Assembly: GCA_942493075.1 (NCBI GenBank)
Contig: OW818681.1
Location: 558,001-622,000 of the forward strand
Source of the DNA: JBBQYD01 sp942493075
GTDB lineage: Bacteria > Verrucomicrobiota > Verrucomicrobiia > Limisphaerales > UBA8199
Direction: 5' to 3'
DNA: 64,000 bases
Part shown: in pieces, positions 32,675 through 41,575 of the stretch
Numbering within the stretch: the stretch's first letter is position 1
Layout of the letters: each line of letters opens with the position of its first letter
Notes under the pieces: generated by a model
What the model was told of the DNA's origin: nothing
Seen by the model: the letters and a program-made list of their open reading frames with translations, nothing else
The model's database searches: none
Program-made: the position numbers and the translations under genes

Positions 32675-34417
32675 ATGTCTGGGGTTTACGACAAACAAAC
32701 CGCCTGGCGGTACGCCGCCTGGATCGCTGCGCTTTTTTGCGTGGCGCTGGGTGGCATGCTGGTTTTCGGCCACGTCACCACCCGGCAGCAAGACCCGCTC
32801 AAATCACCCGAGCTCAAGCAGTTGAAAGAGAAATTGCGCTCATCCCCACGCGATGAGGCTCTGAAGGAACGCATCCGCCAGCTCGATCTGCAGCTTCGCA
32901 AGACCTACTTTCATCAGCTTGCCAGGACTGAAACCGGCATTTGGCTCCTGCTCGGAGGGGCCGCCATTTTCGTGGTGAGTCTGCGGCAGACCCAGAAAGC
33001 CCGCGCGCAGCTTCCTATTCCTGGCGAACCTGCAACCCCGCAGGAAATGGACCGGTCCCGTTCGGCAGCGCGGTTTGGGGTGGCCGCGGTTGCCTGTGCA
33101 GTTGCAGTGGGGTTCGCTGTGTCATCCACGGGACCGGGGAAAGCACTGCCCGAGAGGCCGGAACAAATCGACAAACTTCTCGGCGGCACCACTACAGCGG
33201 AAGTTCAACCTCCCGTTCCTATCGAAGAATATCGGCGGAACTGGCCTCGTTTTCTGGGGCCAAATGGAAACGGCCATGCCACGAGCGCCAAGCCACCGAC
33301 CTCCTGGGACGTGGCTGCCAGCTCAGGCATTCGATGGAAGGTCCCGATCACTGTGGCGGGATTCAACTCACCTTTAATTTGGGGCGATCGCGTGTTGCTC
33401 TCCGGCGGGGACGCCACAAAACGTGAGGTTGTATGCGTCGATTTGAAGTCGGGTCAAACGCTTTGGCGCAAGGCGTTGAACGCTCCTGCCAACGGAACGC
33501 CGCCCGAAATCCCTGAGTCCACCGGTTACGCTCCCTGCACGATGGCCACTGATGGCCGCCGCGTTTACGCGATCTTCTCAAACGGTGAATTAGGCGCCTT
33601 TTCGCTCGATGGAGCGGCTGTTTGGGTTAAGAACTTTGGTGGACTTGCCAATGCCTATGGGCACGCCATTTCACTCGCAACCTACAAAGAGCGGCTGATA
33701 GTTCAGCTCGACCAAGGTGAGAGTGAACAGGGGAAATCGCGACTCTATGCTTTTGATGGTGCGACCGGAAACGTGGTGTGGCAAAAGCCGCGCCAGCTCG
33801 GTGCATCCTGGGCTTCCCCAGTGGTTTTTGAAGCCGCCGGCACGACACAAATCCTGACCCTGTCACTGCCATTGGCAATTGCCTATGCGGCAGAGGACGG
33901 AGCGGAACTATGGCGAGCTGAATGCCTGAATGGCGAGGTAACCCCTTCGCCTATCTTTGCCGGTGGCCTGGCTTTCGTGGCCAGCCCAACCGACCGGCTA
34001 CTGGCAATCAAACCTGACGGCCGGGGGGATGTCATGAAGACCCATGTGCTCTGGACATCCGAAGAGGATGTGCCGGATGTGACCAGCCCCGCGAGTGATG
34101 GTGAGCTGGTGTTTACACTGAGCACTTCCGGTCTGCTCATCGCGTATGATGCAAAAGACGGCAAGAAGCAGTGGAGCCATGATTTCGAGATGGAGTTTCA
34201 TGCTTCACCGGCCATCGCAGGCGGCCATGTTTACCTGTTCAGTCAGAAAGGTGATTGCTTTGTTGTTGAGGCAGCGAGAACGTTCAAGCAAGTCTCGCAT
34301 ACATCCATGCCGGATTCGTTCCACGCGAGCCCGGCTTTTATTGGCAATTGGATCGTGGTGCGCGGTATGACGAACCTCTGGTGCCTCGGGGGTGAAACGA
34401 AAGTTGCTCAGCCATGA
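32675..34417 (+). CDS. membrane-anchored PQQ-like beta-propeller protein
   Basis: The ATG at 32675 gives 580 residues. Three hydrophobic segments lie in the first 160 residues (RYAAWIAALFCVALGGMLVF, GIWLLLGGAAIFVVSL, FGVAAVACAVAVGFAV), with a charged helical stretch between the first two (LKQLKEKLRSSPRDEALKER). The rest is a PQQ/BamB-type propeller: WPRFLGPNGNGHATSAKPPT, GSSK-type blades such as VVCVDLKSGQTLWRKAL, RLYAFDGATGNVVWQ and LLIAYDAKDGKKQWS. No dehydrogenase residues are evident, so it may be a scaffold or sensor rather than a quinoprotein. The next gene overlaps its stop (ATGA). Confidence 0.8.
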   Translation: MSGVYDKQTAWRYAAWIAALFCVALGGMLVFGHVTTRQQDPLKSPELKQLKEKLRSSPRDEALKERIRQLDLQLRKTYFHQLARTETGIWLLLGGAAIFVVSLRQTQKARAQLPIPGEPATPQEMDRSRSAARFGVAAVACAVAVGFAVSSTGPGKALPERPEQIDKLLGGTTTAEVQPPVPIEEYRRNWPRFLGPNGNGHATSAKPPTSWDVAASSGIRWKVPITVAGFNSPLIWGDRVLLSGGDATKREVVCVDLKSGQTLWRKALNAPANGTPPEIPESTGYAPCTMATDGRRVYAIFSNGELGAFSLDGAAVWVKNFGGLANAYGHAISLATYKERLIVQLDQGESEQGKSRLYAFDGATGNVVWQKPRQLGASWASPVVFEAAGTTQILTLSLPLAIAYAAEDGAELWRAECLNGEVTPSPIFAGGLAFVASPTDRLLAIKPDGRGDVMKTHVLWTSEEDVPDVTSPASDGELVFTLSTSGLLIAYDAKDGKKQWSHDFEMEFHASPAIAGGHVYLFSQKGDCFVVEAARTFKQVSHTSMPDSFHASPAFIGNWIVVRGMTNLWCLGGETKVAQP

Positions 34418-36849
34418 GCGTGCAAGCACCAGAGCCCATCGTCGCGGAAGCCGCGCCCATCTCCGGCAAGAAGCCTGATCTGGCGTATGTGGATGAACTG
34501 ATCTTGCGGCACGGTCGGGAGCCCGAGGCGGTGATTCCCATCTTGCAGGGCTTGCAGGAACATTATGGCTACCTTCCTGGAGAAGCTCTTCTAAAGGTCT
34601 GCGAGACCACATCGATCACTCCGGCATCGGTGACGGGCGTCTCTTCGTTCTACGACATGTTCCGTCTCAAACCGGCGGGCAAGTCCATCGTGCGCGTGTG
34701 CCGGGGGACCGCATGTCATGTGACAGGTGCCGAACGGGTTGAGGACGCATTGCGGCGGCATTTGAACATTCCTCCAGGAGAGGACACCGATGCGGCAGGC
34801 CTGTTCACTATCGAGAAGGTAGCCTGTCTTGGCTGCTGCACCCTGGCGCCCGTGGTTAAGATCCAGGAGAGCACCTTTGGTCATGTCACGCCCGAGAAAG
34901 CTCCTGGCATCATCCGGGAGTTTTCAGCCAGCACAACCAATGGATCGGCTGCTCCCAAAACTGAAGAACTGCCTACATCAACCCAGGCCAAAGCCCAGAT
35001 CAATGTTGGCCTTGGCTCGTGCTGCATGGCCAAAGGAAGCGATCAACTTTTTGCCGCGCTGCAGCGTAGCGTGGTTGGAGCTGGCGTCGATGTAACGGTC
35101 AAACGCGTTGGTTGCGTTGGCATCTGTCATCGAACCCCGCTGATTGAAGTCATTCAGCCCGGCAAGAAGCCGGCCTTTTACGAAGGACTCCAGGCTGCGG
35201 ATGCGCGGAACCTCGTGTTCCGGCATTTCGGTGCCCGCGGTTGGCTGCACCGCCTTTCAAGCATGTGGAATCGCGCCCTGGACACCCTGCTTCTGGAACA
35301 GCCCGTTGATTATACCCCGCGCCATGAGGTCGATGTGAAACAGCCGGAGGTTGCGGCGTTTCTCGATCGCCAGGTGCACATCGCCACCGAATCATTTGGC
35401 AAAGCGGACCCGCTCGATTTGCCTGAGTACATCGAGCATGGCGGCTTCTCGGCCCTGGCCCGGTGCCTGGCCGTTGAATGGAAGCACAACACGACCCAGG
35501 CAAAGCCGTTCACTCCTATAGGGATCATTGATGTGATCGAGGCCGCTGGTCTGCGGGGGCGTGGCGGTGCTGGATTCGCAACTGCGGCGAAGTGGCGTCT
35601 GGCTGCACATCAGCCGGGCCTGCAAAAATACGTCATCTGCAACGGAGATGAGGGCGATCCCGGGGCATTCATGGATCGCATGCTGTTGGAATCCTTTCCA
35701 TTCCGGATCATTGAGGGTCTCGCGATCGCAGCGATTGCAGTGGGTGCACACGAGGCGTTCTTTTACATCCGGCATGAGTATCCCCTGGCTGTTAAACGAG
35801 TGCGTGCCGCGCTTAAACTCATGCAGCAACGCGGCTGGCTCGGTGAGCGGTTGCTGGGAGCCGATTATCCTCTGACCATCTCGATTAAAGAAGGCGCCGG
35901 TGCATTCGTGTGCGGCGAGGAGACCGCGCTCATCGCCTCAATCGAAGGCAAACGTGGCATGCCGCGCTTGCGCCCGCCTTTTCCGGTAAAGCAGGGGCTT
36001 TGGGGAAAGCCCACGGTGATTAACAATGTCGAAACCCTTGCTTTGGTTCCGTGGATTCTGCGCGAAGGCGCTGAGGCATTCGCCCGGCACGGCACAGGTT
36101 CCAGCAAGGGAACGAAGGTTTTTGCTCTCGCAGGCAATGTGCGCCGCGGCGGGTTGATCGAAATCCCGATGGGCACAACGGTACGAGAAATTGTCGAGGA
36201 AATCGGTGGGGGCGTGGCCCCTGGACGCCGATTCAAAGCCGTGCAGATTGGGGGACCATCGGGTGGGTGTCTCCCCGCGCGCATGGCGGATACACCGGTC
36301 GATTATGAATCGCTGCGCGCTGCCGGAGCGATCATGGGTTCCGGTGGTTTGGTTGTTCTGGATGACTCCGCCTGCATGGTCGATATCGCACGATATTTCC
36401 TGCAGTTCACGCAGAATCAGTCTTGTGGAAAATGCACTTTCTGCCGGATCGGCACGCGCCGGATGCTCGACATTCTGGATCAACTCTGTGCTGGGAAAGG
36501 GCATGCGCGCGATCTGGCCGAACTGGAGCACCTGGCAAAACAGGTCGGCGCGGGCAGCTTGTGCGGCCTTGGCAAAACAGCTCCAAACCCAGTCCTCACC
36601 ACGCTCCGGTATTTTCGCGACGAATACGAAGCGCATTTACATGGACGCTGTCCCGCCGGGAAATGCACTGCACTGATCAAATATCGGATCAAAGATAATT
36701 GCACCGGTTGCGCGATTTGTGCGAGAAGCTGTCCTGTGGATGCCATCCCGATCACTCCTTACCAGCGGCATGTGATCAACACAGAGCTTTGCACACGGTG
36801 CGATGCCTGTCGCAAGGCTTGTCCCTACAACGCGGTGGAGGTGGTATGA
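34414..36849 (+). CDS. NuoE-NuoF-ferredoxin fusion (HydB/HndC-like NAD(P)H dehydrogenase)
   Basis: The 811-residue fusion has, in order: a NuoE-like 2Fe-2S thioredoxin fold (about residues 15-165; CRGTACHVTGAERVEDAL, CLGCCTLAPVV) and a second 2Fe-2S ferredoxin-like domain (about 190-265; GLGSCCMAKGSDQLFAAL, VGCVGICHRTPLIE). The NuoF body follows with FMN/NADH sites (RGRGGAGFATAAKWRLA, CNGDEGDPGAFMDRMLLES, GAGAFVCGEETALIASIEG) and its 4Fe-4S (NQSCGKCTFCRIGTRRM), then a C-terminal 2x4Fe-4S ferredoxin (CTGCAICARSCPVDAIP, CTRCDACRKACPYNAVEV). This is the electron-input unit of HydABC/Hnd hydrogenases and bifurcating enzymes, but no hydrogenase subunit is nearby. It overlaps both neighbours by ATGA. 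Confidence 0.9.
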   Translation: MSVQAPEPIVAEAAPISGKKPDLAYVDELILRHGREPEAVIPILQGLQEHYGYLPGEALLKVCETTSITPASVTGVSSFYDMFRLKPAGKSIVRVCRGTACHVTGAERVEDALRRHLNIPPGEDTDAAGLFTIEKVACLGCCTLAPVVKIQESTFGHVTPEKAPGIIREFSASTTNGSAAPKTEELPTSTQAKAQINVGLGSCCMAKGSDQLFAALQRSVVGAGVDVTVKRVGCVGICHRTPLIEVIQPGKKPAFYEGLQAADARNLVFRHFGARGWLHRLSSMWNRALDTLLLEQPVDYTPRHEVDVKQPEVAAFLDRQVHIATESFGKADPLDLPEYIEHGGFSALARCLAVEWKHNTTQAKPFTPIGIIDVIEAAGLRGRGGAGFATAAKWRLAAHQPGLQKYVICNGDEGDPGAFMDRMLLESFPFRIIEGLAIAAIAVGAHEAFFYIRHEYPLAVKRVRAALKLMQQRGWLGERLLGADYPLTISIKEGAGAFVCGEETALIASIEGKRGMPRLRPPFPVKQGLWGKPTVINNVETLALVPWILREGAEAFARHGTGSSKGTKVFALAGNVRRGGLIEIPMGTTVREIVEEIGGGVAPGRRFKAVQIGGPSGGCLPARMADTPVDYESLRAAGAIMGSGGLVVLDDSACMVDIARYFLQFTQNQSCGKCTFCRIGTRRMLDILDQLCAGKGHARDLAELEHLAKQVGAGSLCGLGKTAPNPVLTTLRYFRDEYEAHLHGRCPAGKCTALIKYRIKDNCTGCAICARSCPVDAIPITPYQRHVINTELCTRCDACRKACPYNAVEVV

Positions 36850-38444
36850 GCGAGACTTTCACCATCACCATCGACAAGCGTCCGGTAGAAGCCAAGACCG
36901 GTGAGAGTATCCTTGGACTTGCCCGCAAGCTGGGAATTGAGATTCCGACACTCTGTTTTTTAGAACGGTGCGGTCCACTGACTTCCTGTCTCGTTTGCCT
37001 GGTCAAGTGGAACGGAAAAATGGTGCCCTCCTGCGGGACGCTTGCCGAACCGGGCATGGCTATCGAGAGCGAGACCATGGAGGTGCACGAGGCACGGCGC
37101 ACGGCCCTGGAGTTGCTTTTCAGTGATCATGTAGGCGATTGCCTGGCTCCATGCAACCGGCTTTGTCCCTTGCGCCTCAACATCCCTGTCATGCTGCGGC
37201 AGATCGAATCCGGCAGCCTGGATGGAGCCATCCGGACAGTTGGCGAGGCGCTACCCTTGCCTGGGATTTTAGGGCGGCTTTGTCATCATCCCTGTGAGCA
37301 GGGCTGCCGTCGTGGCCAGTGGGATGATCCGGCAGGCATTCGCAACCTCGAGCGCACGGTCTCCGAAGAAAATCGCAAGTCACCGCAGCCCTATTTTCCA
37401 ACCGTCAAACCGTCCTCCGGAAAATCTGTGGCAATCATAGGCTCAGGACCTGCAGGGCAGGGGACCGCATACTACCTGTTGCGCGAAGGACATGCGGTCA
37501 CCCTGATTGATCGGAGGTCACAGCCAGGAGGCAGCCTGCGCACCTTGGGAGAGGCTCATCTATCGCCCGACGTTGTGGATTTTGAGGTTCGCACGCTTTG
37601 TGGCATGGGCGCACAGTTGCGTCTTGACACGGAGCTCGGACGCGACATGACATTGGATAGTTTGTTGCGGGAGTTTAACGCGGTCGTCATCGCTACTGGC
37701 GAGACCTCACCTGCGGAGTCCGCAAGCATCGGAGTGGAGAACTCCGGGGCATTCATCAAAACGCATCCTGACTCCTGGCTTACCAGTCACCCAGAGGTGT
37801 TCGCGACAGGACGCGCCGTGCGGAATCTGAACCAAATCGTGAAGGTCCTGGGCGATGCCCAGGTTGCCGCCTCCGCGGTTGACCGGTTTCTTCGGGGGCA
37901 GGTTCCGCAGCGCCCGGACAAACCGTTCTCCAGTGTCATGGGCCGAATCTCGCCCGACGAGCTGCAGTTGTTTTTGCGCAGCGCTAACAAGGTGGGCGGC
38001 ACACCTTGCGGGCCGAAAGCCGGGCTAAGTCGAGCGGCGGCCTCATTGGAAGCTTCGCGCTGTTTGCATTGTGATTGCCGGTCATCGGGCAGTTGCGCGC
38101 TCCAGCGCTATGCCGAGCAGTACAAGGTGGACGCCAGCCGCTTCCGCCAGCAACGCCGCAACTTCGATCAACAGCTTCAGCCAGGCGGAGTCATCTTCGA
38201 ACCCGGCAAATGCATCCTGTGCGGCATCTGTGTTAAACTGACAGAACAGGCCGGCGAAGAGCTCGGATTGACGTTTATTCGACGCGGGTTTGATGTGCGG
38301 GTTGCCACGCCTTTCAATCGCACGATTGAAGAAGGTTTGAAGAAAGTGGCCGAAGATTGCGTCCGGCATTGCCCCACGGGCGCCCTTTCCTGGAAAACAC
38401 GATCCTTCGACTTAAGCCTTGGAACGAAGCAGGCCAGCCGGTAG
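36846..38444 (+). CDS. 2Fe-2S / GltD-like flavoprotein with terminal Fe-S sites
   Basis: The 532-residue protein starts on the ATGA overlap. Residues 1-80 are a NuoG/HoxU-type 2Fe-2S domain (TLCFLERCGPLTSCLVCLVK). GltD-like Cys motifs (GDCLAPCNRLCPLRLNIP, LCHHPCEQGCRRGQWDDPA) and an FAD Rossmann fold (VAIIGSGPAGQGTAYYLLRE) follow. After VVIATGE the sequence runs almost straight to HPEVFATGRAV, without the G-x-G-x-x-A NAD(P)H-binding domain normally between them. The C-terminus has CLHCDC, PGKCILCGICVK and DCVRHCPTGALSW. It probably takes electrons from the NuoF partner and passes them on through flavin and Fe-S; the acceptor is unknown. Confidence 0.85.
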   Translation: MSETFTITIDKRPVEAKTGESILGLARKLGIEIPTLCFLERCGPLTSCLVCLVKWNGKMVPSCGTLAEPGMAIESETMEVHEARRTALELLFSDHVGDCLAPCNRLCPLRLNIPVMLRQIESGSLDGAIRTVGEALPLPGILGRLCHHPCEQGCRRGQWDDPAGIRNLERTVSEENRKSPQPYFPTVKPSSGKSVAIIGSGPAGQGTAYYLLREGHAVTLIDRRSQPGGSLRTLGEAHLSPDVVDFEVRTLCGMGAQLRLDTELGRDMTLDSLLREFNAVVIATGETSPAESASIGVENSGAFIKTHPDSWLTSHPEVFATGRAVRNLNQIVKVLGDAQVAASAVDRFLRGQVPQRPDKPFSSVMGRISPDELQLFLRSANKVGGTPCGPKAGLSRAAASLEASRCLHCDCRSSGSCALQRYAEQYKVDASRFRQQRRNFDQQLQPGGVIFEPGKCILCGICVKLTEQAGEELGLTFIRRGFDVRVATPFNRTIEEGLKKVAEDCVRHCPTGALSWKTRSFDLSLGTKQASR

Positions 38445-38457
38445 CCCACGGATTCTT

Positions 38458-38901
38458 TCAATTCACGAGGGGATTCCACACTTTTCGGAAGCCAAAGCCT
38501 TCGTAATCCTTGATGTTAACCGTCGCAAATTCCGTTACCCCTTGGGCGATCATCGTGAGAGCTGAGCGTCCGTCGTAAATACGCCGAAAAGCAAAATCTC
38601 TGCGGCGAGCCTGACGCCACAAAGCCTCATGCAACGGGCGGCTTTCCGTTGGAAAACCAATGAGTCGCCAGCGGGGATGTCGGCGGTAGGATTCGATCAC
38701 TTCTACTGCGTCAGCGGGATCGAGAGGATGCGCCAATACGGCTGGGTTGCGCAGCAGAACGTAGAATTCCGCCAGAATGAACTCGGAAATCGCCACGTCT
38801 TCGTTGTGCTGGATGGAAATCATCCAGCCATAAGCCGCTTCATGGCTGGGAGAATCTTTGTTGAATGCGTGTAGCAGGATGTTGGTATCGATCGAAAACA
38901 T
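38458..38901 (-). CDS. PIN-domain toxin (VapC family)
   Basis: The ATG at 38901 (MFSIDTNILLHAFNKDS) is preferred to an in-frame TTG six bases earlier. The 147-residue PIN domain has the acidic metal-binding residues DTN, EFILAEF, DGRSALTMIAQG and the final TVNIKDYEGF. VapC toxins are Mg-dependent endoribonucleases, often cutting initiator tRNA. It follows its antitoxin gene by 6 bases. Confidence 0.85.
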   Translation of the reverse strand: MFSIDTNILLHAFNKDSPSHEAAYGWMISIQHNEDVAISEFILAEFYVLLRNPAVLAHPLDPADAVEVIESYRRHPRWRLIGFPTESRPLHEALWRQARRRDFAFRRIYDGRSALTMIAQGVTEFATVNIKDYEGFGFRKVWNPLVN

Positions 38902-38907
38902 AGACAA

Positions 38908-39177
38908 TCACCTTCTGTCTCTCGGAGTGACACCCGGATCCAGATCGGTGCGCTGTGCCTGTTCCTTTAGTTCAATGTCGCTCAGACCTCCCCAACCAAG
39001 AGAGCGAGGCGTTGGTGGCCGCCATTCGGTGGGATCGCCCGGCTCCGGGGCGTAAACACTCAAAATGTATTCGAGTCCACGCCGGGCTAGTTCAGCAAGA
39101 GAGATTTCCCGGCTCTCGCAAACCTTTCGAGCGCGATCGTAAACATCGTCCGGCAACTGAATTTGTGTTCGCGTCAT
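38908..39177 (-). CDS. ribbon-helix-helix antitoxin (VapB-like)
   Basis: The 89-residue protein starts with a ribbon-helix-helix DNA-binding domain (MTRTQIQLPDDVYDRARKVC, ISLAELARRGLEYIL). A Pro-rich linker and an acidic tail follow (LSDIELKEQAQRTDLDPG) that would wrap the PIN toxin encoded next. The pair should autorepress; the promoter lies in the short gap before mazG (39178-39254). Confidence 0.85.
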   Translation of the reverse strand: MTRTQIQLPDDVYDRARKVCESREISLAELARRGLEYILSVYAPEPGDPTEWRPPTPRSLGWGGLSDIELKEQAQRTDLDPGVTPRDRR

Positions 39178-39254
39178 GCCACCACTTTAACAGCATTAAG
39201 CGGTGATGTCAATCTGATGGCATACCGCTTGGTTCAAACCAGTATCAACAAATG

Positions 39255-40070
39255 TCACCGGTTGTAGTCGCGTGCCTGTTTGACCGCTTTGCTGATGGGG
39301 GTTTTGGGCACTGCCCCAGTCCAAACCTTAAGCTTGCTGCGCTTGGAGATGCCCGGTGAAACAAGAGCCACTTTACCTTCTGCTTTTCGCCAGACTTTCT
39401 CTTGCTTAAGCGTCTCAGATCGGAGCAAGGATTCGGCGGACCATTTGTTGTTCTGCGCGTAGGCTGCAAGCCGGAACAGTTCGCGTCCGATTTCGGCCTT
39501 GGACAACTTCTTTTTCGAGGTGGACTTTGCCGGTTCCGGCAGTTTGGCCCGGCGCGCTTTCTTGAGCAGTTTCTCCGCTCGCATCAGCGCGGGCAGGTGT
39601 TTGGGAATTCCGTCGAGGGCCGATGGACGCGCCCGATGGGTGCCTTCCTTTTCGGCACGCTTGATCTTCTCCCAATTGCTCCAGACTTGGTCCACATCGT
39701 CCACCTTCAAATTCCCGAAAACGTGAGGATGCCGTCGGATGAGCTTCTCCGCGATTGTTCCCGCGACCGCGTTAAAATCGAAGGCGTTGCGCTCCTTGCC
39801 TAACTGACAATGAAAGACCACCTGCAAAAGAAGATCGCCCAACTCCTCAATCATCTCATGCTCATCCTCCGCTTCAATCGCATCGAGTAGTTCATAGACC
39901 TCCTCTACCGCATGCCAGCGCAGGGACTTGTGATCCTGTTCCCGATCCCAGGGACAGCCATCCGGCGCCCGCAACCGTTCCATCACGCCGATCAGTTCGC
40001 GAATGCCTTTAACGTCCAGGTTGGACTTGGACCCTTTTGCAGGACGGCGGTCAGATGATTTCTTCTTCAC
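39255..40070 (-). CDS. mazG: nucleoside triphosphate pyrophosphohydrolase MazG
   Basis: The 271-residue protein has the MazG motifs: LIGVMERLRAPDGCPWDREQ, WHAVEEVYELLDAIE, EMIEELGDLLLQVVFHC, then RRHPHVFGNLKVDDVDQVW and LPALMRAEKLLKKARRA. It removes pyrophosphate from non-canonical or damaged (d)NTPs. A basic extension (about residues 165-271) ends with KVWTGAVPKTPISKAVKQA and has no known role. It lies 34 bases downstream of proB and is probably co-transcribed. Confidence 0.92.
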   Translation of the reverse strand: MKKKSSDRRPAKGSKSNLDVKGIRELIGVMERLRAPDGCPWDREQDHKSLRWHAVEEVYELLDAIEAEDEHEMIEELGDLLLQVVFHCQLGKERNAFDFNAVAGTIAEKLIRRHPHVFGNLKVDDVDQVWSNWEKIKRAEKEGTHRARPSALDGIPKHLPALMRAEKLLKKARRAKLPEPAKSTSKKKLSKAEIGRELFRLAAYAQNNKWSAESLLRSETLKQEKVWRKAEGKVALVSPGISKRSKLKVWTGAVPKTPISKAVKQARDYNR

Positions 40071-40104
40071 AATGTGAGCCGTTGTTTCCGCGCCCGTTAA
40101 CTGT

Positions 40105-41217
40105 TTACAGGATTACCAGGTTATCGCGGTGAACCAATTCAACCCGCTGGAGTTTTCCGTTGCGAATCTCTGCCGAGCCAAACCCAGCGATGCCGCGGGC
40201 AAACTCTGTTCCATCCAGGTCGCGAATACCGACGACCTCGCCGGCCTCGAAATCTCCTTCACAGCGTTTCACACCCGGCGGCAGGAGGCTCTTGCCGCTT
40301 TCCCGAACCGCTTTGCGCGCTCCGGCGTCAACAACGAGGGTGCCCTTTGGATAATGAAAAAATGCGATCCAACGCTTGCGGCCCTTCATGCGGGTTGATC
40401 GAGGAACGAACAGCGTCCCTTCCGGTTCGCATTTGAGCACCTTTGCCAAGGTGCCCTTCTTGCGTCCGCTTGCGATCACCAAAGGAATGCCTGAACGCAC
40501 GACAATCTTCGCGGCTTGTACTTTGGAAGCCATCCCGCCTACCGCAGTCGCGCTGTCGGTACCACCTGCGATTTGCTCAAGCGCGGCATCGATCTTCTCA
40601 ATCCTTGTAATAGTCTTGGCGCCCGGGGTGCCGAAACTTTCAATCACACCATCCACTGTGGTCAGGATCACCAGCAGGTCGGCTGGAAGCAGCGAGGCAA
40701 CCAGCGCGGATAAAGTGTCGTTGTCGCCGAACTTGAGTTCCGTGAACGACACCACATCGTTCTCGTTGATGATGGGAACCACTCCGTGTCGGAGCAGATT
40801 GACCAGCGTGTTGCGTGCGTTGAGGTGCCGCTCGTGATGCTCCAGATCGGCATGCGTTAGAAGAATCTGGGCAACAGCCAGGTTGTGCTTAGCGAAAAGC
40901 CGCTCGTAGGTGGCCATCAAACGGGACTGGCCAATCGCAGCACAGGCCTGGAGTTCGGCGAGTTCCTGGGGGCGTTTGCTATGCCCCAAAACGCCCATGC
41001 CGGCGCCCACAGCGCCGGAGGTCACCAGCACCACCTCGCGGCCAGCTTTCCTCTGCTCGGCAATTTGGGCAACGAGTTGCTCCATCTGCGCGAGATCCGG
41101 CTGCTTCTTGCTATCGGTGAGAACACCGGTGCCGACCTTTACCACCATTCGCGAGACGTCCTTTAGCAATTCCGCTCGCGTGGGTCCCGTTTTATTAGTC
41201 GAACTCTTCGAATCCAC
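40105..41217 (-). CDS. proB: glutamate 5-kinase
   Basis: The 370-residue protein has the amino-acid kinase fold (VVKVGTGVLTDSKKQ, VTSGAVGAGMGVLG, AAIGQSRLMATYERLFA, IINENDVVSFTELKFGDND, GGMASKVQAAKIV) and a C-terminal PUA domain (about residues 285-365). It makes glutamyl-5-phosphate, the first step of proline synthesis; proA is not in the window. The start at 41217 overlaps the preceding gene by 23 bases; an internal Met before VVKVG is less likely. Confidence 0.94.
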   Translation of the reverse strand: MDSKSSTNKTGPTRAELLKDVSRMVVKVGTGVLTDSKKQPDLAQMEQLVAQIAEQRKAGREVVLVTSGAVGAGMGVLGHSKRPQELAELQACAAIGQSRLMATYERLFAKHNLAVAQILLTHADLEHHERHLNARNTLVNLLRHGVVPIINENDVVSFTELKFGDNDTLSALVASLLPADLLVILTTVDGVIESFGTPGAKTITRIEKIDAALEQIAGGTDSATAVGGMASKVQAAKIVVRSGIPLVIASGRKKGTLAKVLKCEPEGTLFVPRSTRMKGRKRWIAFFHYPKGTLVVDAGARKAVRESGKSLLPPGVKRCEGDFEAGEVVGIRDLDGTEFARGIAGFGSAEIRNGKLQRVELVHRDNLVIL

Positions 41218-41575
41218 CCCGCGAGCCTACCAAAGCTCTTTCCGAAAGAGAAGCGTCCCGTGAGCCGTCATTCCCACAAAAACCTTGGACGTAACCCCGC
41301 CGGCGCTCCTCATCGAGTTCCTGTTCACGCTCCGTTATCCATTGTTCATAAGCCCATTCGTCTACCAGACCGTTCTCGCGATCCATGCAGCAGTCGCGGA
41401 AGCTCACGCCGCTGCCACAATCGCACGCACGCGCCGTCCAAAGAGGAGAGGTGATGCATTGCTTGAATCCGCGGGGCATCCTCTGGCATGCCTTGCACAC
41501 GTGATCGCGGTGGCCGCGTCCGCTGAACTGCTCATTCGGACGTGATCGGCCGCAGATTCGACAATAGTGTCCCAT
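41195..41575 (-). CDS. small zinc-binding protein upstream of proB
   Basis: The 126-residue protein starts MGHYCRICGRSRPNEQFSGR and has a second CxxC in HVCKACQRM, together forming a zinc knuckle seen in a small conserved family. It is followed by CDCGSGVSFRDCCMD, which resembles a SEC-C metal-binding motif. The rest is acidic and helical (QWITEREQELDEERRRGY). It overlaps proB by 23 bases, suggesting translational coupling. Function unknown. Confidence 0.65.
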   Translation of the reverse strand: MGHYCRICGRSRPNEQFSGRGHRDHVCKACQRMPRGFKQCITSPLWTARACDCGSGVSFRDCCMDRENGLVDEWAYEQWITEREQELDEERRRGYVQGFCGNDGSRDASLSERALVGSRGGFEEFD

